Positions 1 through 10,465 of a DNA stretch of 64,000 nt are shown here, in pieces. Location of the stretch: NCBI RefSeq assembly GCF_007565055.1, contig NC_044565.1, positions 45,953,711 through 46,017,710 of the forward strand, given 5' to 3'. Origin of the DNA: Rhinopithecus roxellana. Taxonomy: Eukaryota; Chordata; Mammalia; Primates; Cercopithecidae. Position numbers and translations under genes: made by a program. Within the stretch, counting starts at the first letter, position 1. Each line of letters starts with the position of its first letter. The notes below the pieces were generated by a model, which was not told the origin of the DNA, did not search any database, and saw nothing but the letters and a program-made list of their open reading frames with translations.

Positions 1-499
1 TCTTGCAGGTTAAAAGTTTCAGAATGAAAAGTGAAAGTTTTTGTACTGGTGATCATTATCATTTTTGGATTGAGCCACTGTCGGTTTATTCTAAGATGTG
101 TTTATTAGTATTATTTAACTAGTTAGTCAAGTCTCTTCTATACCTTGTACACGAAACCTTTTATTCTGAATCATGTTTAAAGGAAATGACATAAAACAAA
201 ATTCAAAGGGATATTCTTAAAGCAAGGAAAGCCTGTTTGTGGTGTGAAATTAAATCATTTGACTCAAGTAAAGGTAGAGGTTTTGAAGTAGAAGCATTAA
301 ATCCTGCTGTTTAATTATGTATTTTTAATATAGTAATCAATGGATACTTTATAAAAGTGTACATTGCCAATTATGTAACATCTTCTGTTAATATTTATTG
401 TCTTATTTGGGAAAGAAAATGTGTGTTGTGTTTTAGCATGCCTGATTAATCTGAAAATGGTAGCAGTGATTCGAGCTTTTTTTATTCTGTGAATGTTTT
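1..499. other. unassigned AT-rich DNA
   Basis: AT-rich sequence with no recognisable repeat, RNA gene or convincing exon. Open frames are short and carry no known motif. It could be intron, 3'UTR or intergenic DNA. Confidence 0.6.
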
Positions 500-960
500 T
501 ATTTTTATTATGAAATATATTAAAATTGAAAAGTACAGAGAATAATGGGTGTCTGCTGTAACACCACCAGATTTAACAATGTTAACGTTATGCCATATTT
601 GTTTCAAATACTTTTGTAATATTGAACATTATGGATAGAGTTAAAGCTGGTTTGTATCCATCCCGTTCTTTACATTCGCCATCCCCTACATAGGTAACCA
701 CTATTCTGAAGTTGATGTGTATTCTTTGTGTACATGCTTTTATACCTTTTCTGCATATGTATGTATCCATAAATAATATGTAGTCTGTTGTATGTTTTTA
801 AACTTTACACAGTGGATATCGTACTCTTACATGTATTCTGCAGCTTGCATTTTTCACACATTCGTTTTGAATATTTGTTCATGTTAACAATGTAGATCTA
901 GTTTTCTTTTTAAACTGTATAGTATTCTTATGTATGACATACACCTATTGTTACACATTT
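500..960 (-). mobile_element. ancient L1/HAL1-like fragment, antisense
   Basis: Motifs such as 'taaccactattctgaagttg' (about 693) and 'aactgtatagtattctta' (about 913) resemble the antisense 3' half of very old mammalian L1-type repeats. The copy is highly diverged and its ends are unclear. The family is from memory of the pattern only; a RepeatMasker run would settle it. Confidence 0.35.
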
Positions 961-2183
961 GAATTATTTCCAGGTATTTTGTATGTGTGTGGTATGTAAA
1001 GTCACGATGGCAGAGATTTTTGAAGGAAGATAAATTATTTTAGGATTACATTTACAGCATCAGTGCCCACTTCAAGGTGTATGAAAATTTGGATGCCCAG
1101 AAACAAGTACTTCATAGTTGGAGGAATAAACTTCTGTCTGTTGTGCAGCTTATTAATACAAAGTCTTACTGTTAAACAATTGTTTTATGTATACAACACA
1201 TTCTTAATCAGTTATTTGAAATACTTTAAAATTTTCAATATTCAATTCATAGCTTATTTTCTCTGTTTAGAAAATATTGTGTGTCTTTTTTGATGGAGAA
1301 GCAAATTAAACATTTGTCCTGAATTGAAAACCTGAAGATGTTTCCTATACCTTAGACATATTAAGGTAGACATTTAAGTAAATTTAATTTCTAAGTTAGC
1401 CAAGCAGCTCTTACTCTCTGTCTTTATACTGAATTTTTACCAGATAATCACTTTTAGTTTGTTTTTGTTTGCTTGCTTCTTTGTGGGGAAAGAAATACTA
1501 ATTTTTTTTTAACAATATTTCACTTATCTGCATGAATATAAAGTTATCAGGAACTTTGTTCTTAAATGTAACTAAGTCATAAGCAGTTCCCTACAAATTT
1601 AGTTATAATAATGCATTCTCAGATTGTGTATAAGATCCTTTAGCTGTTGTTACGTTGGAAAGATCACATTATGGAGTAGGTTTGTATTTAAAATAGTCAC
1701 CCAGCGTAAGTTAAAAATACACAGTGGTTCTATGAATACTTTAGAATCATTAGGACATGTCGGTAATTTCATGTATAATGTTACTCTACTAGAAAATTAG
1801 TTCTAGATAATTAGCATTTTTGTATACACTAAATATAAAGTGTTGGAAAAATTGCATTATTTAGAAAAACTACACCGTTTGGAAATGTTTTCTGTAATCA
1901 CATGTAAATAATACAATATTTGGGCTTTTTTAATAGTTTATTTTTTAATTTTTTTTTTTTTTTTTTTGCAACATAACATTCAGGTATATAAGATAACTCT
2001 GGTAATGAGAAGAATATTGAAACGCTATAAAAGAGTGAAAAACTTGTGTGAATGGTATTACCTGTTTAGTTTTGTTTAAATCGAGTACACTTTTCTAATG
2101 GAAATCATAGGCCCATTTAGGGGTTATGTTAAACTTAGTTCCTTGTAATGGATGTGGTTTTTCATATTTTCACCCAAATTTTC
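961..2183. other. unassigned AT-rich DNA
   Basis: No repeat, exon or RNA gene recognised. A T-run lies at about 1950-1967. The longest open frame (1063-1293, 76 codons) is rich in F/I/L/Y, as expected from AT-rich chance ORFs. Confidence 0.6.
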
Positions 2184-2195
2184 AATTTGCACTTT

Positions 2196-2404
2196 TGAAA
2201 ATAATTTTTTTGCAAGGGTCTTCTGTCCCCTAGGCTGGAGTACAGTGGTTTGATCACAGCTCACTGCAGCCTCAACCTCCTGTGCTCAAGCGATCCTCCA
2301 GTTTCAGCCTTCTGAGTAGCTGGAATTATGGATGTGAGCAACCATGCTTGACTAATTTTTAAAAACTTTTGTAAAGATGGGGTCTCATTATGTTGTCCAG
2401 ACTA
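2196..2404 (-). mobile_element. 5'-truncated old Alu (AluJ-like), antisense
   Basis: Reads as the reverse complement of an Alu: 'ctcactgcagcctcaacctc', then 'gagtagctgga', then 'ggtctcattatgttgtccag', where it stops short of the Alu 5' end. It is flanked by an exact 12-bp target-site duplication, 'aatttgcacttt', at 2184-2195 and 2405-2416. That duplication shows a single truncated insertion. Divergence fits an old J-type copy. Confidence 0.85.
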
Positions 2405-2423
2405 AATTTGCACTTTAAAAAAA

Positions 2424-2723
2424 TTTTTTTTTTTTTTTTTGAGATGGAGTCTCGCTCTGTCGCCCAGGCTGGAGTGCAGTGGCCGGATCTCAGCTCACTG
2501 CAAGCTCCGCCTCCCGGGTTTACGCCATTCTCTCGCCTCAGCCTCCCGAGTAGCTGGGACTACAGGCGCCCGCCACCTCGCCCGGCTAATTTTTTGTATT
2601 TTTTTAGTAGAGACGGGGTTTCACCGTGTTAGCCAGGATGGTCTCGATCTCCTGACCTCGTGATCCGCCCGTCTCGGCCTCCCAAAGTGCTGGGATTACA
2701 GGCTTGAGCCACCGCGCCCGGCC
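2424..2723 (-). mobile_element. AluY, full length, antisense
   Basis: Full-length Alu in reverse complement: poly-T, 'gagatggagtctcgctctgt', through 'accgcgcccggcc'. It is close to consensus and carries the Old World monkey AluY right-arm form (antisense 'gtggccggatctcagctcac'). Near-identical short duplications flank it: ttaaaaaaattt at 2415-2426 and ttaaaaaattt at 2724-2734. It landed beside the older truncated Alu at its 3' side. Confidence 0.93.
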
Positions 2724-2736
2724 TTAAAAAATTTAT

Positions 2737-2881
2737 TACAAATTTTTGTTGTTGTTGCATTTGTAGAGACGGGGTCTCACTATGTTTGCCCAGGCTAATC
2801 TTGAATTCCTGGCCTCAAGTGATCCTTTTGCTTCAGCACCTTCACAGTGCTGGGATTACAGGTGTGAGCCACTGTATTCAG
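2737..2881 (-). mobile_element. Alu left-arm or FLAM-type fragment, antisense
   Basis: About 145 bp matching only the left arm of an Alu in reverse: 'gtagagacggggtctcacta' to 'ctgggattacaggtgtgagc'. It overlaps in content with the truncated Alu at 2196-2404, so it is a separate element and not that copy's missing 5' end. Confidence 0.75.
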
Positions 2882-3021
2882 CTTAATTTGTAGTTTTTTG
2901 AAGTTACACAAATTGAAATTTCCAAATACAGTAATATTTTTCTATGTTTTTTAGAATTAACCTTTGTGAAAGGCATCATTTAGATTATTCAATAAATTAG
3001 TCTAGAAAGTTACTAATTTCC

Positions 3022-3322
3022 GTCCGGGCGCAGTGGCTCAAGCCTGTAATCCCAGCACTTTGGGAGGCCGAGACGGGCAGATCACAAGGTCAGGAGATTG
3101 AGACCATCCTGGCTAATACGGTGAAACCCCGTCTCTACTAAAAAATACAAAAAATTAGCCGGGCGAGGTGGCGGGCGCCTGTAGTCCCAGCTACTTGGGA
3201 GGCTGAGGCAGGAGAATGGCATAAACCCGGGAGGCGGAGCTTGCAGTGAGCTGAGATCCGGCCACTGCACTCCAGCCTGGGTGACAGAGCAAGACTCTGC
3301 CTCAAAGAAAAAAAAAAAAGAA
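3022..3322 (+). mobile_element. AluY (Old World monkey type), full length
   Basis: Starts 'gtccgggcgcagtggctca' and runs through both arms with 'gatccggccactgcactcc' to an A-rich tail. An exact 18-bp target-site duplication, 'agaaagttactaatttcc', lies at 3004-3021 and 3323-3340. Low divergence and the perfect duplication indicate a recent insertion. This element is a main reason for placing the sequence in Old World monkeys. Confidence 0.95.
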
Positions 3323-3379
3323 AGAAAGTTACTAATTTCCAATTTTTACATGAAGTCTGTTGTTCATTAGTGGAGTTAA

Positions 3380-3505
3380 AATTTTTTTTTAAATTTGTTT
3401 TCAGAGATGGGATCTTGCTATGATGCCCAGGCTGAGCTTGAACTCCTAGACTCAAATGATCCTCTGACCTCAGCTTTTCCAATAGCTGGGACTGTAGTAA
3501 TGGGT
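3380..3505 (-). mobile_element. diverged Alu fragment, antisense
   Basis: Degraded reverse-complement Alu: 'gatgggatcttgctatgatg', 'aactcctagactcaaatgat' and 'aatagctgggactg'. Only part of one arm is present. It is old, and its ends are uncertain by about 20 bp. Confidence 0.65.
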
Positions 3506-3612
3506 TAAAAAAATTTTTTTGTTTCCATTAGTGGGTTTTTTATTAAAAACTTAATGAGTAAGTGAATGAGATGGTTATAGGCCATTTTGCTGTATTAAAA
3601 TATGTTGACTAT

Positions 3613-3901
3613 GCCAGGCGTGGTGGCTCACACCTGCAGTCCCTGCACTTTGGGAGGCCAAGGCAGGAGGATCCCTTGAGCTCAGGATTTTGGGAACAGC
3701 CTGCACAACATAGCAAGACCCCATCTCTACAAAAAAAAAAAAAAATTAAAAAATTGTCCAGGTGTGGTGGTGTGCAGCTATAGTGCCAGCTACTTTGGGA
3801 ACTGAGACGGGAGGATCATCTGAGCTTGGGAGGTCAAGACTGTAGTAAGCCATGATTGTACCACTACACTCCAGTCAGAAAGACAAAGCCAGGCCCTGTC
3901 T

Positions 3902-3945
<44 letters not shown>
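3613..3945 (+). mobile_element. AluJ-like element with 43-base poly(A) tail
   Basis: Both arms are present: 'ccaggcgtggtggctcacac', a middle A-rich linker at about 3731-3744, and a diverged right arm. It ends in 43 uninterrupted A at 3903-3945. A tail this long on such a diverged element probably reflects later slippage expansion. Confidence 0.88.
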
Positions 3946-3949
<4 letters not shown>

Positions 3950-4349
3950 GTAAATTCAGAGGAGATGTTTAACATTCTTCTTTTAACATTACAGTTTTAA
4001 AATGAGCCAACTACTAAATTGTGTGCTCAAGATACATCTTTTCTTTCAAAAATGAAGTACCGAATTGTGAGCTTAAAAGGAGTTAGAATGAGTCAAGCTG
4101 AATGTCATATGACTGGATATTGAAAAGTCGTTATTGATTTACATCACTTTCTTCCTTACCGTGCACAATACTGAAGTAGTTAATGGAAGAAGATGTACTT
4201 ACTCAATAAACTTAAGCATTTAAACATGTTGGAAAGAGAAGAGAATCATTATATGATACAAATGAAATAAGATACCTGATAGGTGTGACAGAAATTTTAA
4301 GTTACTTAACATCAGTCCCACTGATACTGACTGAATCAAAAGCAGAGTC
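3946..4349. other. unassigned DNA between Alu elements
   Basis: Unique AT-rich sequence. I see no repeat, exon or RNA gene in it. Confidence 0.6.
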
Positions 4350-4512
4350 AAAGCCAGGTATGGTGGCATGTGCTTGTGGTCCCAGCTACTTGGGAGGCTG
4401 AGGCTGGAGGATGACTTAAGGCCAGGAGTTTGAGGCTGTAGTATGCTATGATTGTGCCTGTGCATGGCCATTGCACCCCAGGCTGGGCAACATATCTTAA
4501 AAAAATAATAAA
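4350..4512 (+). mobile_element. FRAM (free right Alu monomer)
   Basis: A single Alu-type monomer: 'ggtcccagctacttgggagg', then 'gattgtgcctgtgcatggcc', ending in a short A-rich tail. The 'gcctgtg-n-tggccattgca' stretch is typical of FRAM and other 7SL-derived free monomers, not of the Alu right arm. No left arm precedes it. Confidence 0.7.
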
Positions 4513-4522
4513 AACGAGTCAT

Positions 4523-4820
4523 ACTAGGCACAGTGGCTCAACACTTGTAATCTCAACACTTTGGGAGGCTGAGGCAGGAAGATCACTTCAGTCCAGGAGG
4601 TCAAGACCAGCCTGAGCAACATACTGAGACTCTCGCTACAAAAAATATAGAAATAAATTAGCTGGGCATGGTGACACACACCTGTAGACCCAGCTACTTG
4701 GGAAGGTGAGGTGGGAGAATTGCTTGAGCCCAGGAGGGCAGTGCTGCAGTGAGCTGTGATTGTGCTACCGCACTTCAGCCTGGGTGATAGAGCAAGACTG
4801 TCTCAAAAAAAAAAAAAAAA
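4523..4820 (+). mobile_element. Alu (AluJ/S boundary), full length
   Basis: Dimeric Alu from 'aggcacagtggctcaacact' to the A-run ending at 4820, with both arms and the middle linker 'acaaaaaatatagaaat'. Moderate divergence places it as an old Alu; the subfamily is uncertain. Confidence 0.88.
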
Positions 4821-4954
4821 GTCATATGAATGTATACCTATTTAACACAATTGTGTATTAACTGGGTTTAGGAAAATCCTCATTGCAGTTTTATTTGGAG
4901 GCAGGATGTAACAGGTGAAACAGATACAGAATGATAGTAAGATAGCTGATAAGT

Positions 4955-5110
4955 GTTTTACCACAGTCTTCACTGAAAGCCCATGAAAGCATTTCACACA
5001 TGAGGCAACAAAGGTACAGAAAGGGTAAGATTCTTGACTGAGATTATACAGCAGGTATGTGCTGACACAAAATATAAAAAGTAAACTTGTATTCCACAGA
5101 CTTAGAGCAA
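4955..5110 (-). mobile_element. MIR fragment, antisense
   Basis: 'cacatgaggcaacaaaggta', then 'cagaaagggtaag', then a degraded 'gattatacagcaggta' follow the reverse-complement MIR core order (…gaggaaactgaggc… ggttaag… cacacagct). It is ancient and degraded, so this is a pattern match only. Confidence 0.45.
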
Positions 5111-5689
5111 TAGAAAATTAAGGAAGAGGTTAATGTAAGCTGGAATCATTAAGGAAAACTTCATTCCTGGTGGTAGTGGAAGGAACTGTGATAGGGAAGG
5201 AAATATACCTGCTACAAAAGGTATTAAACCTATTTGTAGCAGTGGTTTCTTTTTTTCCCCCTCTTAATCCCAAATGTGATAATACACAGGTTCAGAAGGG
5301 GGTATTACAGGTTCTTGAGTAGGGGCCTAAAGTGATACTGTGTTTAAAGAAAAGAGTATGGCAATGTTATGAATAATACATTGGGGAGGAGGGATAGGGT
5401 GGAGCAGAAGATCTTTGAGTAGCAAAACCTTTTACAGTAATTCAGATACAAAAAATGAAAGTCTATTCCACCATGGTAAATGGACATCAAGGAACAGAGC
5501 TCCAGTATATTTTCAAGAAAGTGCTGGAAAATTTGGTAAATGATTAAATATGAAAGACAAGGAATCAAAGGTCACTGGTAGTGTTTTTGAGTCTGGCCAG
5601 GAAAATGATGGTTCTTTCCAGAAAGTGGGAAGTTAAGCAGGTTTACATTAATCTTTTGGTTTGAGGCTTATTAAAAAAAAATTTTTTTT
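5111..5689. other. unassigned DNA
   Basis: No repeat family, exon or RNA gene recognised. Confidence 0.6.
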
Positions 5690-5940
5690 AATATGTAATA
5701 GCCCAGTTAAAAATTCAAAAGGTATTTATTGAAGTCTCTTTCCCACGCCAGATTCTGTCCATACAGTTTCCCTCGCTAGGGGCCACTCACATCACCAGTT
5801 TCTTATATATCTTGCTGGAGATACGCATATGTAAGCAAATATGCATACAATTGTATGTATTTTTTCCCTTTTATTGGTATAAATGGTAGCATACTATGTA
5901 CTGTTTTGTGCGTTGCTTTTTTTTTTTTTTTCCATCTGGG
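5690..5940 (-). mobile_element. ancient L1/HAL1-like fragment, antisense
   Basis: 'caccagtttcttatatatct' followed by 'aaatggtagcatactatgta' and a T-rich run resembles the same class of very old L1-type repeat as the fragment at 500-960. Ends and family are uncertain. Confidence 0.35.
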
Positions 5941-5977
5941 CTTATAATAAATATAGTAAAATAAATGGAAAGAGTTT

Positions 5978-6269
5978 TTTATTTTATTTTTATTTTTTTT
6001 GAGACATAGTCTTGCTTTGTTGCCAAGGCTGGAGTGCAGTGGCGCGATCATGGCTCATGGCTTCATGATCATGGATCATGGCCTTGACTTCTGGGCTCAG
6101 ACTCCCACCTCAGCCTCCTGAGTAGCTGGGACTGCAGGTGTGCACACGATGCCTGGCTAATTTTTTGTAGTTATGGGATTTTGCCGTGTTGCTCAGGCTG
6201 GTCTTGAACTGCTGAGCTAAAGCAGCCCACCCACCTTGGCCTTCCAAAGTGCTGGGCCACACCCAGCCC
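5978..6269 (-). mobile_element. AluJ-like element, antisense
   Basis: Reverse-complement Alu with poly-T, 'ggctggagtgcagtggcgcg', both arms, and a degraded end 'gctgggccacacccagccc'. A small local duplication of 'catggctcatgg / catgatcatggatcatgg' at about 6048-6080 looks like slippage inside the left-hand arm. Confidence 0.85.
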
Positions 6270-6352
6270 ATGAAAAGGTCTCAAAAGTAACATCTGGGAA
6301 TAGAGATAGGGTAAGACTTTCCAGCAGGAGATTGTAATTTAAGAATCATAAA

Positions 6353-6492
6353 AGGCCTGGCGTGCCAGTAGTGGTCCCAGCTTTTTGGGGCTGAGGCAGG
6401 AGGATCGCTTGAGACCAGGAGTTTGAGGCAGTAGTTCGTGATAATCACACCTGTGAATAGCCAACTGCACTCCAGCCTTAAAAAAAAAAAAT
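6353..6492 (+). mobile_element. FRAM (free right Alu monomer)
   Basis: Single monomer with 'tgaggcaggaggatcgcttg' and 'cacctgtgaatagccaactg', the 7SL-like sequence kept in FRAM, ending in an A-run at about 6480-6491. Its 5' end is damaged. Confidence 0.72.
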
Positions 6493-6665
6493 CAGATTAA
6501 TTATGAATTTTTAGCTGCAAGGTAACCTCCTTTGAGGTACTAGCTATAAATTGAGAAAAGAACAGAGCTCAAGACTGAGTCGTGTTGATCTGACCACATT
6601 TATTCATTCATCCAGAAATACCTCATTGAATGCTGCTTCTGGCTGGTCACTATCTTTCGTTTGGA

Positions 6666-6964
6666 ATTTTTTTGAGGCAGGGCGATGATTTTTAGATGAG
6701 ACTGTCTCCCAGCCAAGAGCACAGTGACATGATCGTGTCTCACTGCAGCCTTGACCTCCTAGGTGCGATCCTCCCACTTCAGCCTTCTGAGTAGCTGAGA
6801 CTGCAGGCACATACCACCATGCCTGGCTAATTTTTTTAATTTTTAGTAGAGATGAGGTCTCACTATGATGCCCAGGCTGGTCTTGAACTCCTGCACTCAA
6901 ACAGTTCTCCCTCCTTGGCCTCCCAAAGTGCTGGGATTACAGGCGTGAGCCTCCACATCCAGCC
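6666..6964 (-). mobile_element. AluJ-like element, antisense
   Basis: Both arms are present in reverse complement, ending 'gcgtgagcctccacatccag'. The poly-T end is short and disrupted. Divergence is higher than in the adjacent Alu, so it is probably the older of the two. Confidence 0.87.
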
Positions 6965-6978
6965 AAGCTGGGATTTTT

Positions 6979-7298
6979 GTTTTTATTTATTTATTTATTT
7001 ATTTATTTATTTTTGAGATAGAGTTTCACTCTTGTTGCCCAGGCTGGAGTGCAGTGGCGCAATCTCGGCTCACTGTAACCTCCACCTCCCAGGTTCAAGC
7101 GATTCTCCTGCCTCATCCTCCTTAGTAGCTAGGATTACAGACATGCACCACCACGCCTAGCTAATTTTGTATTTTTAGTAGAAACGGGGTTTCTCCATGT
7201 TGGTCAGGCTGGTCTTGAACTCCCGACCTCAGGTGATCTGCCTGCCTTGGCCTCCCAAAGTGCTGGGATTACAGGCATGAGCCACCACTCCTGGCCAT
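6979..7298 (-). mobile_element. AluS, full length, antisense, with (TTTA)n tail
   Basis: Full-length reverse-complement Alu with 'ggctcactgtaacctccacc' and 'ggtctcgaa'-class S-type features. Its A-tail has become a (TTTA)n microsatellite at about 6981-7012. A 10-bp duplication, 'tgggattttt', flanks it at 6969-6978 and 7299-7308. Confidence 0.92.
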
Positions 7299-7690
7299 TG
7301 GGATTTTTAAAGTAAGCTTTTGAAGAGTTTATGCAAAGTGATGGCATGATCCAGAATACTTGGTATCAATCTGTGGAATTGAAGAGAAGCAGTAAGTCAG
7401 AAAGTCATTGGGAGATTGCTGCATAGTCCAAGCAAAAGATAATGTTGGATTGGATTGAAGTGATAGAGATGGACAGAGATGAATGGATTTTGTGATACAT
7501 ATTGAAGGTAGAATTTACAGGACGTGCGATGGATCAGTTATTGGTAATCAGGAAGAAGGAAGATCCGTAACCATTGACTGTTTCCCATGGTCAGTCCTTA
7601 GCATTGGAAAATAACTCTAAATATAAACCCCATTTAGTTTCTGGTATGTTGACGAGATCAGAGAAAATAATTTAAGTTGAAGTTTAGAAT
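7299..7690. other. unassigned DNA
   Basis: Unique sequence with no recognised repeat or gene. Confidence 0.6.
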
Positions 7691-7986
7691 GAGGGGCTGG
7701 GTGCAGTGGCTCCCACCTGTAATCCCAGCACTTTGGGAGCCCAGGGCCAGCAGATCACCTGAGGTTGGGGTTTCAAGACCAGCCTGGCCAACATGGTGAA
7801 AGCCTGTCTCTACTAAAAACACAAAAATTATCCGGGTGTGGGGGCACACACCTGTAATCCCAGCTACTCTGGAGGCTGAGGCAGGAGAATCCCTTGAACC
7901 CAAAGGTGGAGGTTGCAGTGAGCCAAGATTATACCACTGCACTCCAACTTGGGCATCAGAGTGAGACACTGTATCAAAAAAAAAAA
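7691..7986 (+). mobile_element. AluS, full length
   Basis: Dimeric Alu from 'gggctgggtgcagtggctcc' to 'gagacactgtatc' and an A-run. 'gaccagcctggccaacatgg' is typical of AluS. I could not find a clear target-site duplication. Confidence 0.9.
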
Positions 7987-8099
7987 GAGCAAAAGAAAGT
8001 GATGATGAAAAGGTGCTCAGTTACCTTAATTCAGATTTCAGTGTTTACCTGGACCTTCTCTCAGAACATTGATTGTAGCCAAAATGGGAAAGGCATTGG

Positions 8100-8199
8100 N
8101 NNNNNNNNNNNNNNNNNNNNNNNNNNNNNNNNNNNNNNNNNNNNNNNNNNNNNNNNNNNNNNNNNNNNNNNNNNNNNNNNNNNNNNNNNNNNNNNNNNN
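8100..8199. other. assembly gap (100 N)
   Basis: Exactly 100 N, a conventional placeholder for a gap of unknown size. Sequence character changes across it, from Alu-rich to L1-rich, so adjacency is a scaffolding claim. Confidence 0.99.
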
Positions 8200-9877
8200 A
8201 CAAAAATATACTAACTCAAAATATAGAGTTGCTATAGTAATATCAGAAACATACAAACTTTACATCAAAACTATAACAAGAAACAACAAAGACAATATGG
8301 ATCAATACATCAAGAAGATAAAAATATCAATATATGCACACAAAACAAAGCCACTAAATATATTAAAAATACATTGATAGAATTGAAAGGAGAAAAGATC
8401 GTTCTATAAAATTGATTGGAGAATTCAACACCCTACTTTCAATAATGGATAGAACAAAGGTAGAGAATCAATACGGAAATGGAAAATTTTTATAATACTG
8501 CTCCAACTAAATCTAACAGGAACGTGTATAATACTTCACACAATGAATAAATACATATTTTTCTCCAGAGAACATAAAGTATTTCAATGATAGATCTTAT
8601 GTTAGGCCATAAACCAATCTCCACAACTTGAACAGATTGAAATCACACAAAGTATCCTGCAAACACAATGGAATGAAGCTAGAAATCAGTAACAGAAGGA
8701 AAACTAGAAAAATCATAGACACATGCAGATTAAACAATACCCTTGTAAGCAACCAATGTGTCAAGACATAAGTCAAAAAATAAATAAAAAATACTTAGAG
8801 ACAAATGAAAATAAAAGCACAACGTACCAAAACTCATAGAATGCCTTAAAGGCAGTGCTCAGTGGGAAATTTATAGCTCTTAATGCCTACATTAAAAAAA
8901 TAAGAAAAGTATCCTCAATAACCTAACTTTATACCTTGAAGAACTATAAAATTATAAGCAAACTTAATGCCAATTTAGCAGAAGGAAGAAAATAATAAAG
9001 ATGAGAGTGAAGTTAAACTAAACAGAGAATAGAAAAACAATAGAGAAAATCAATGGATCAAATCAAATGCAGTTTCTTGGAAAGATCAACCAAACTGGAA
9101 GAAGTTTAGCCAGAGTGAGAAGTGAAAAAGGAGAGAAAATACAAATAAATAAAATTACTAATGAAAGTGGGGATATTAATACTGACCTTAGAGAAAATAA
9201 TAATTATAAAATAATATTATAAATAATTGTTTGTTGCCAATTTAGATTTTGTAGATGAAATAGACAAATTTCTAGAAACACATAAATTATCAAAACTGAC
9301 TCAAGAAGAAATAGAAAATTTCAACAGACCCATAAGAAGAGATTGATTCATTAATCAACCCTATTCCAAGAAAATTCAGGACCAGATGGGCTCTTTGGTG
9401 AATTTTACTGAACATTTAAAGAATTAACGCCAATTCTTCTAAACTCTTCCAAAAAATATAAGAGGGGTAATAATTCTTAACATCTTATGAAGCTAGAGTT
9501 ACCATGATCCAAAGATAGTGACATCACAAGAAAAGAAAATTATAGATCAATATTCCTTATGAATATAGATTCAATCACTCTCAACAATATAGCAAACCAA
9601 ATACAGTAGCATATTAAAATTGTTATACACCATAGACAAGTGGGAAGTATCCTAGGAATGCAAGGACAACTCATCATAAAATCAATGAATGTAATTTGCT
9701 GCCTTAATAGAACAAATAGAAGAAGAAACAACATTATTATCCCAATTGACATAGAAAATCCATTTGAGAAAATCAAACATCCTTTTATAATAAAAATATT
9801 TAGAAAACTAAGAATAGAAGGGAAGCTCCCTAACATGATTGGAATGAGACTGAAAGCTTTCCCCTTGTTTTTTTTTT
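8200..9877 (+). mobile_element. L1M ORF2 region, decayed
   Basis: The order of ORF2-coding blocks of an old L1 can be followed on the plus strand: endonuclease region ('caccctactttcaataatgg', about 8430), 'cttatgttaggccataaacc' (8596), then reverse-transcriptase-side sequence ('attcaggaccagatgggctc', 9373; 'tcaatgaatgtaatttgctg', 9682). Stops and frameshifts fill all frames, so it is non-functional. It begins at the gap, and the 5' part is missing or unassembled. Subfamily is L1MA/MB-like, by general resemblance only. Confidence 0.8.
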
Positions 9878-10112
9878 TTCCCTGAGGACTCTCTTTGGCT
9901 TGTAGATGGCCACCTTCTGACTGTGTCTTCATATAGCCTTTCCTCTGTGCATGTGCATTCCTGGTGTTTCTTCCTCTGCTTATAAGGAGCGTAGTCACAT
10001 TGGATTAAAATCCCACCCTTATCATCTTATTTAACCATAATTATCTCTTTAAGTGTCCTGTCTACAAATGCAGTTACATTGAAGGTTAGGGTTTTAACAG
10101 GTGTATTTTGAG
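9878..10112 (-). mobile_element. MaLR (MLT1-like) LTR fragment, antisense
   Basis: Contains 'ttggcttgtagatggccacc', 'ctgcttataaggagcgtagt', and 'aattatctctttaagtgtcc' followed by 'aaatgcagttacattgaagg', in the order of an antisense MLT1/MaLR LTR. L1M sequence stops before it and resumes after it, so the LTR inserted into the L1M. It is old and incomplete. Confidence 0.6.
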
Positions 10113-10320
10113 TGGAATCTCCTACAACTCCTACAACTCAACAACAACAAAGAAACACAAACAACCCAATGAAAAAAAAGCCAAATACTTCAATAAATAT
10201 GTTTTAAGAGAAGATATACAAACAGTCAATAAGCTCATGAAGAAAGGCTCCAAAGTCACTAGGGAAATGAAAATCACAACCACAATAAGATATTACTTTA
10301 ACTAGAATGAATATTATATA
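10113..10320 (+). mobile_element. L1M ORF2 C-terminal region, continued
   Basis: 'agaagatatacaaacagtca' and 'aagtcactagggaaatgaaa' match the late ORF2 region of old L1s. It continues the element interrupted by the LTR fragment, with part of ORF2 missing in between. Confidence 0.7.
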
Positions 10321-10465
10321 TAATATTGTCCATTAAAATATATATTATATATATTATATAGCACTCAGAGCTAATTCTTAGACCAACTCTTTCTATTTAT
10401 AAATACATATATATCTATATATCTATATTTATATCTCTATATATAGATATCTTAATGGACAATAC
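10310..10465. repeat. AT-rich block bounded by a 13-bp inverted repeat
   Basis: 'tattgtccattaa' at 10324-10336 is the exact reverse complement of 'ttaatggacaata' at 10452-10464. Between them lies about 115 bp of (AT)n and ATCT-rich sequence. The right arm belongs to the L1M; the left arm is an inverted copy of it. Confidence 0.75.

Noticed and set aside
1..2183. Possible 3'UTR of a host gene (AT-rich, AATAAA/ATTAAA-like motifs)
   Set aside because: Such hexamers are frequent by chance in AT-rich DNA, and no adjacent coding exon is visible.
2390..3482. Several open frames with proline- and serine-rich products (typical 'SPRLECSG…' sequences)
   Set aside because: They are translations of Alu elements read in antisense.
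4350..6492. FRAM monomers considered as 7SL RNA genes
   Set aside because: They lack the 7SL central domain and end in A-rich tails, so they are retroposed free monomers.
8038..8377. Open frames running through the N run at 8100-8199
   Set aside because: The middle is unknown sequence translated as X; flanks are AluS and L1M.
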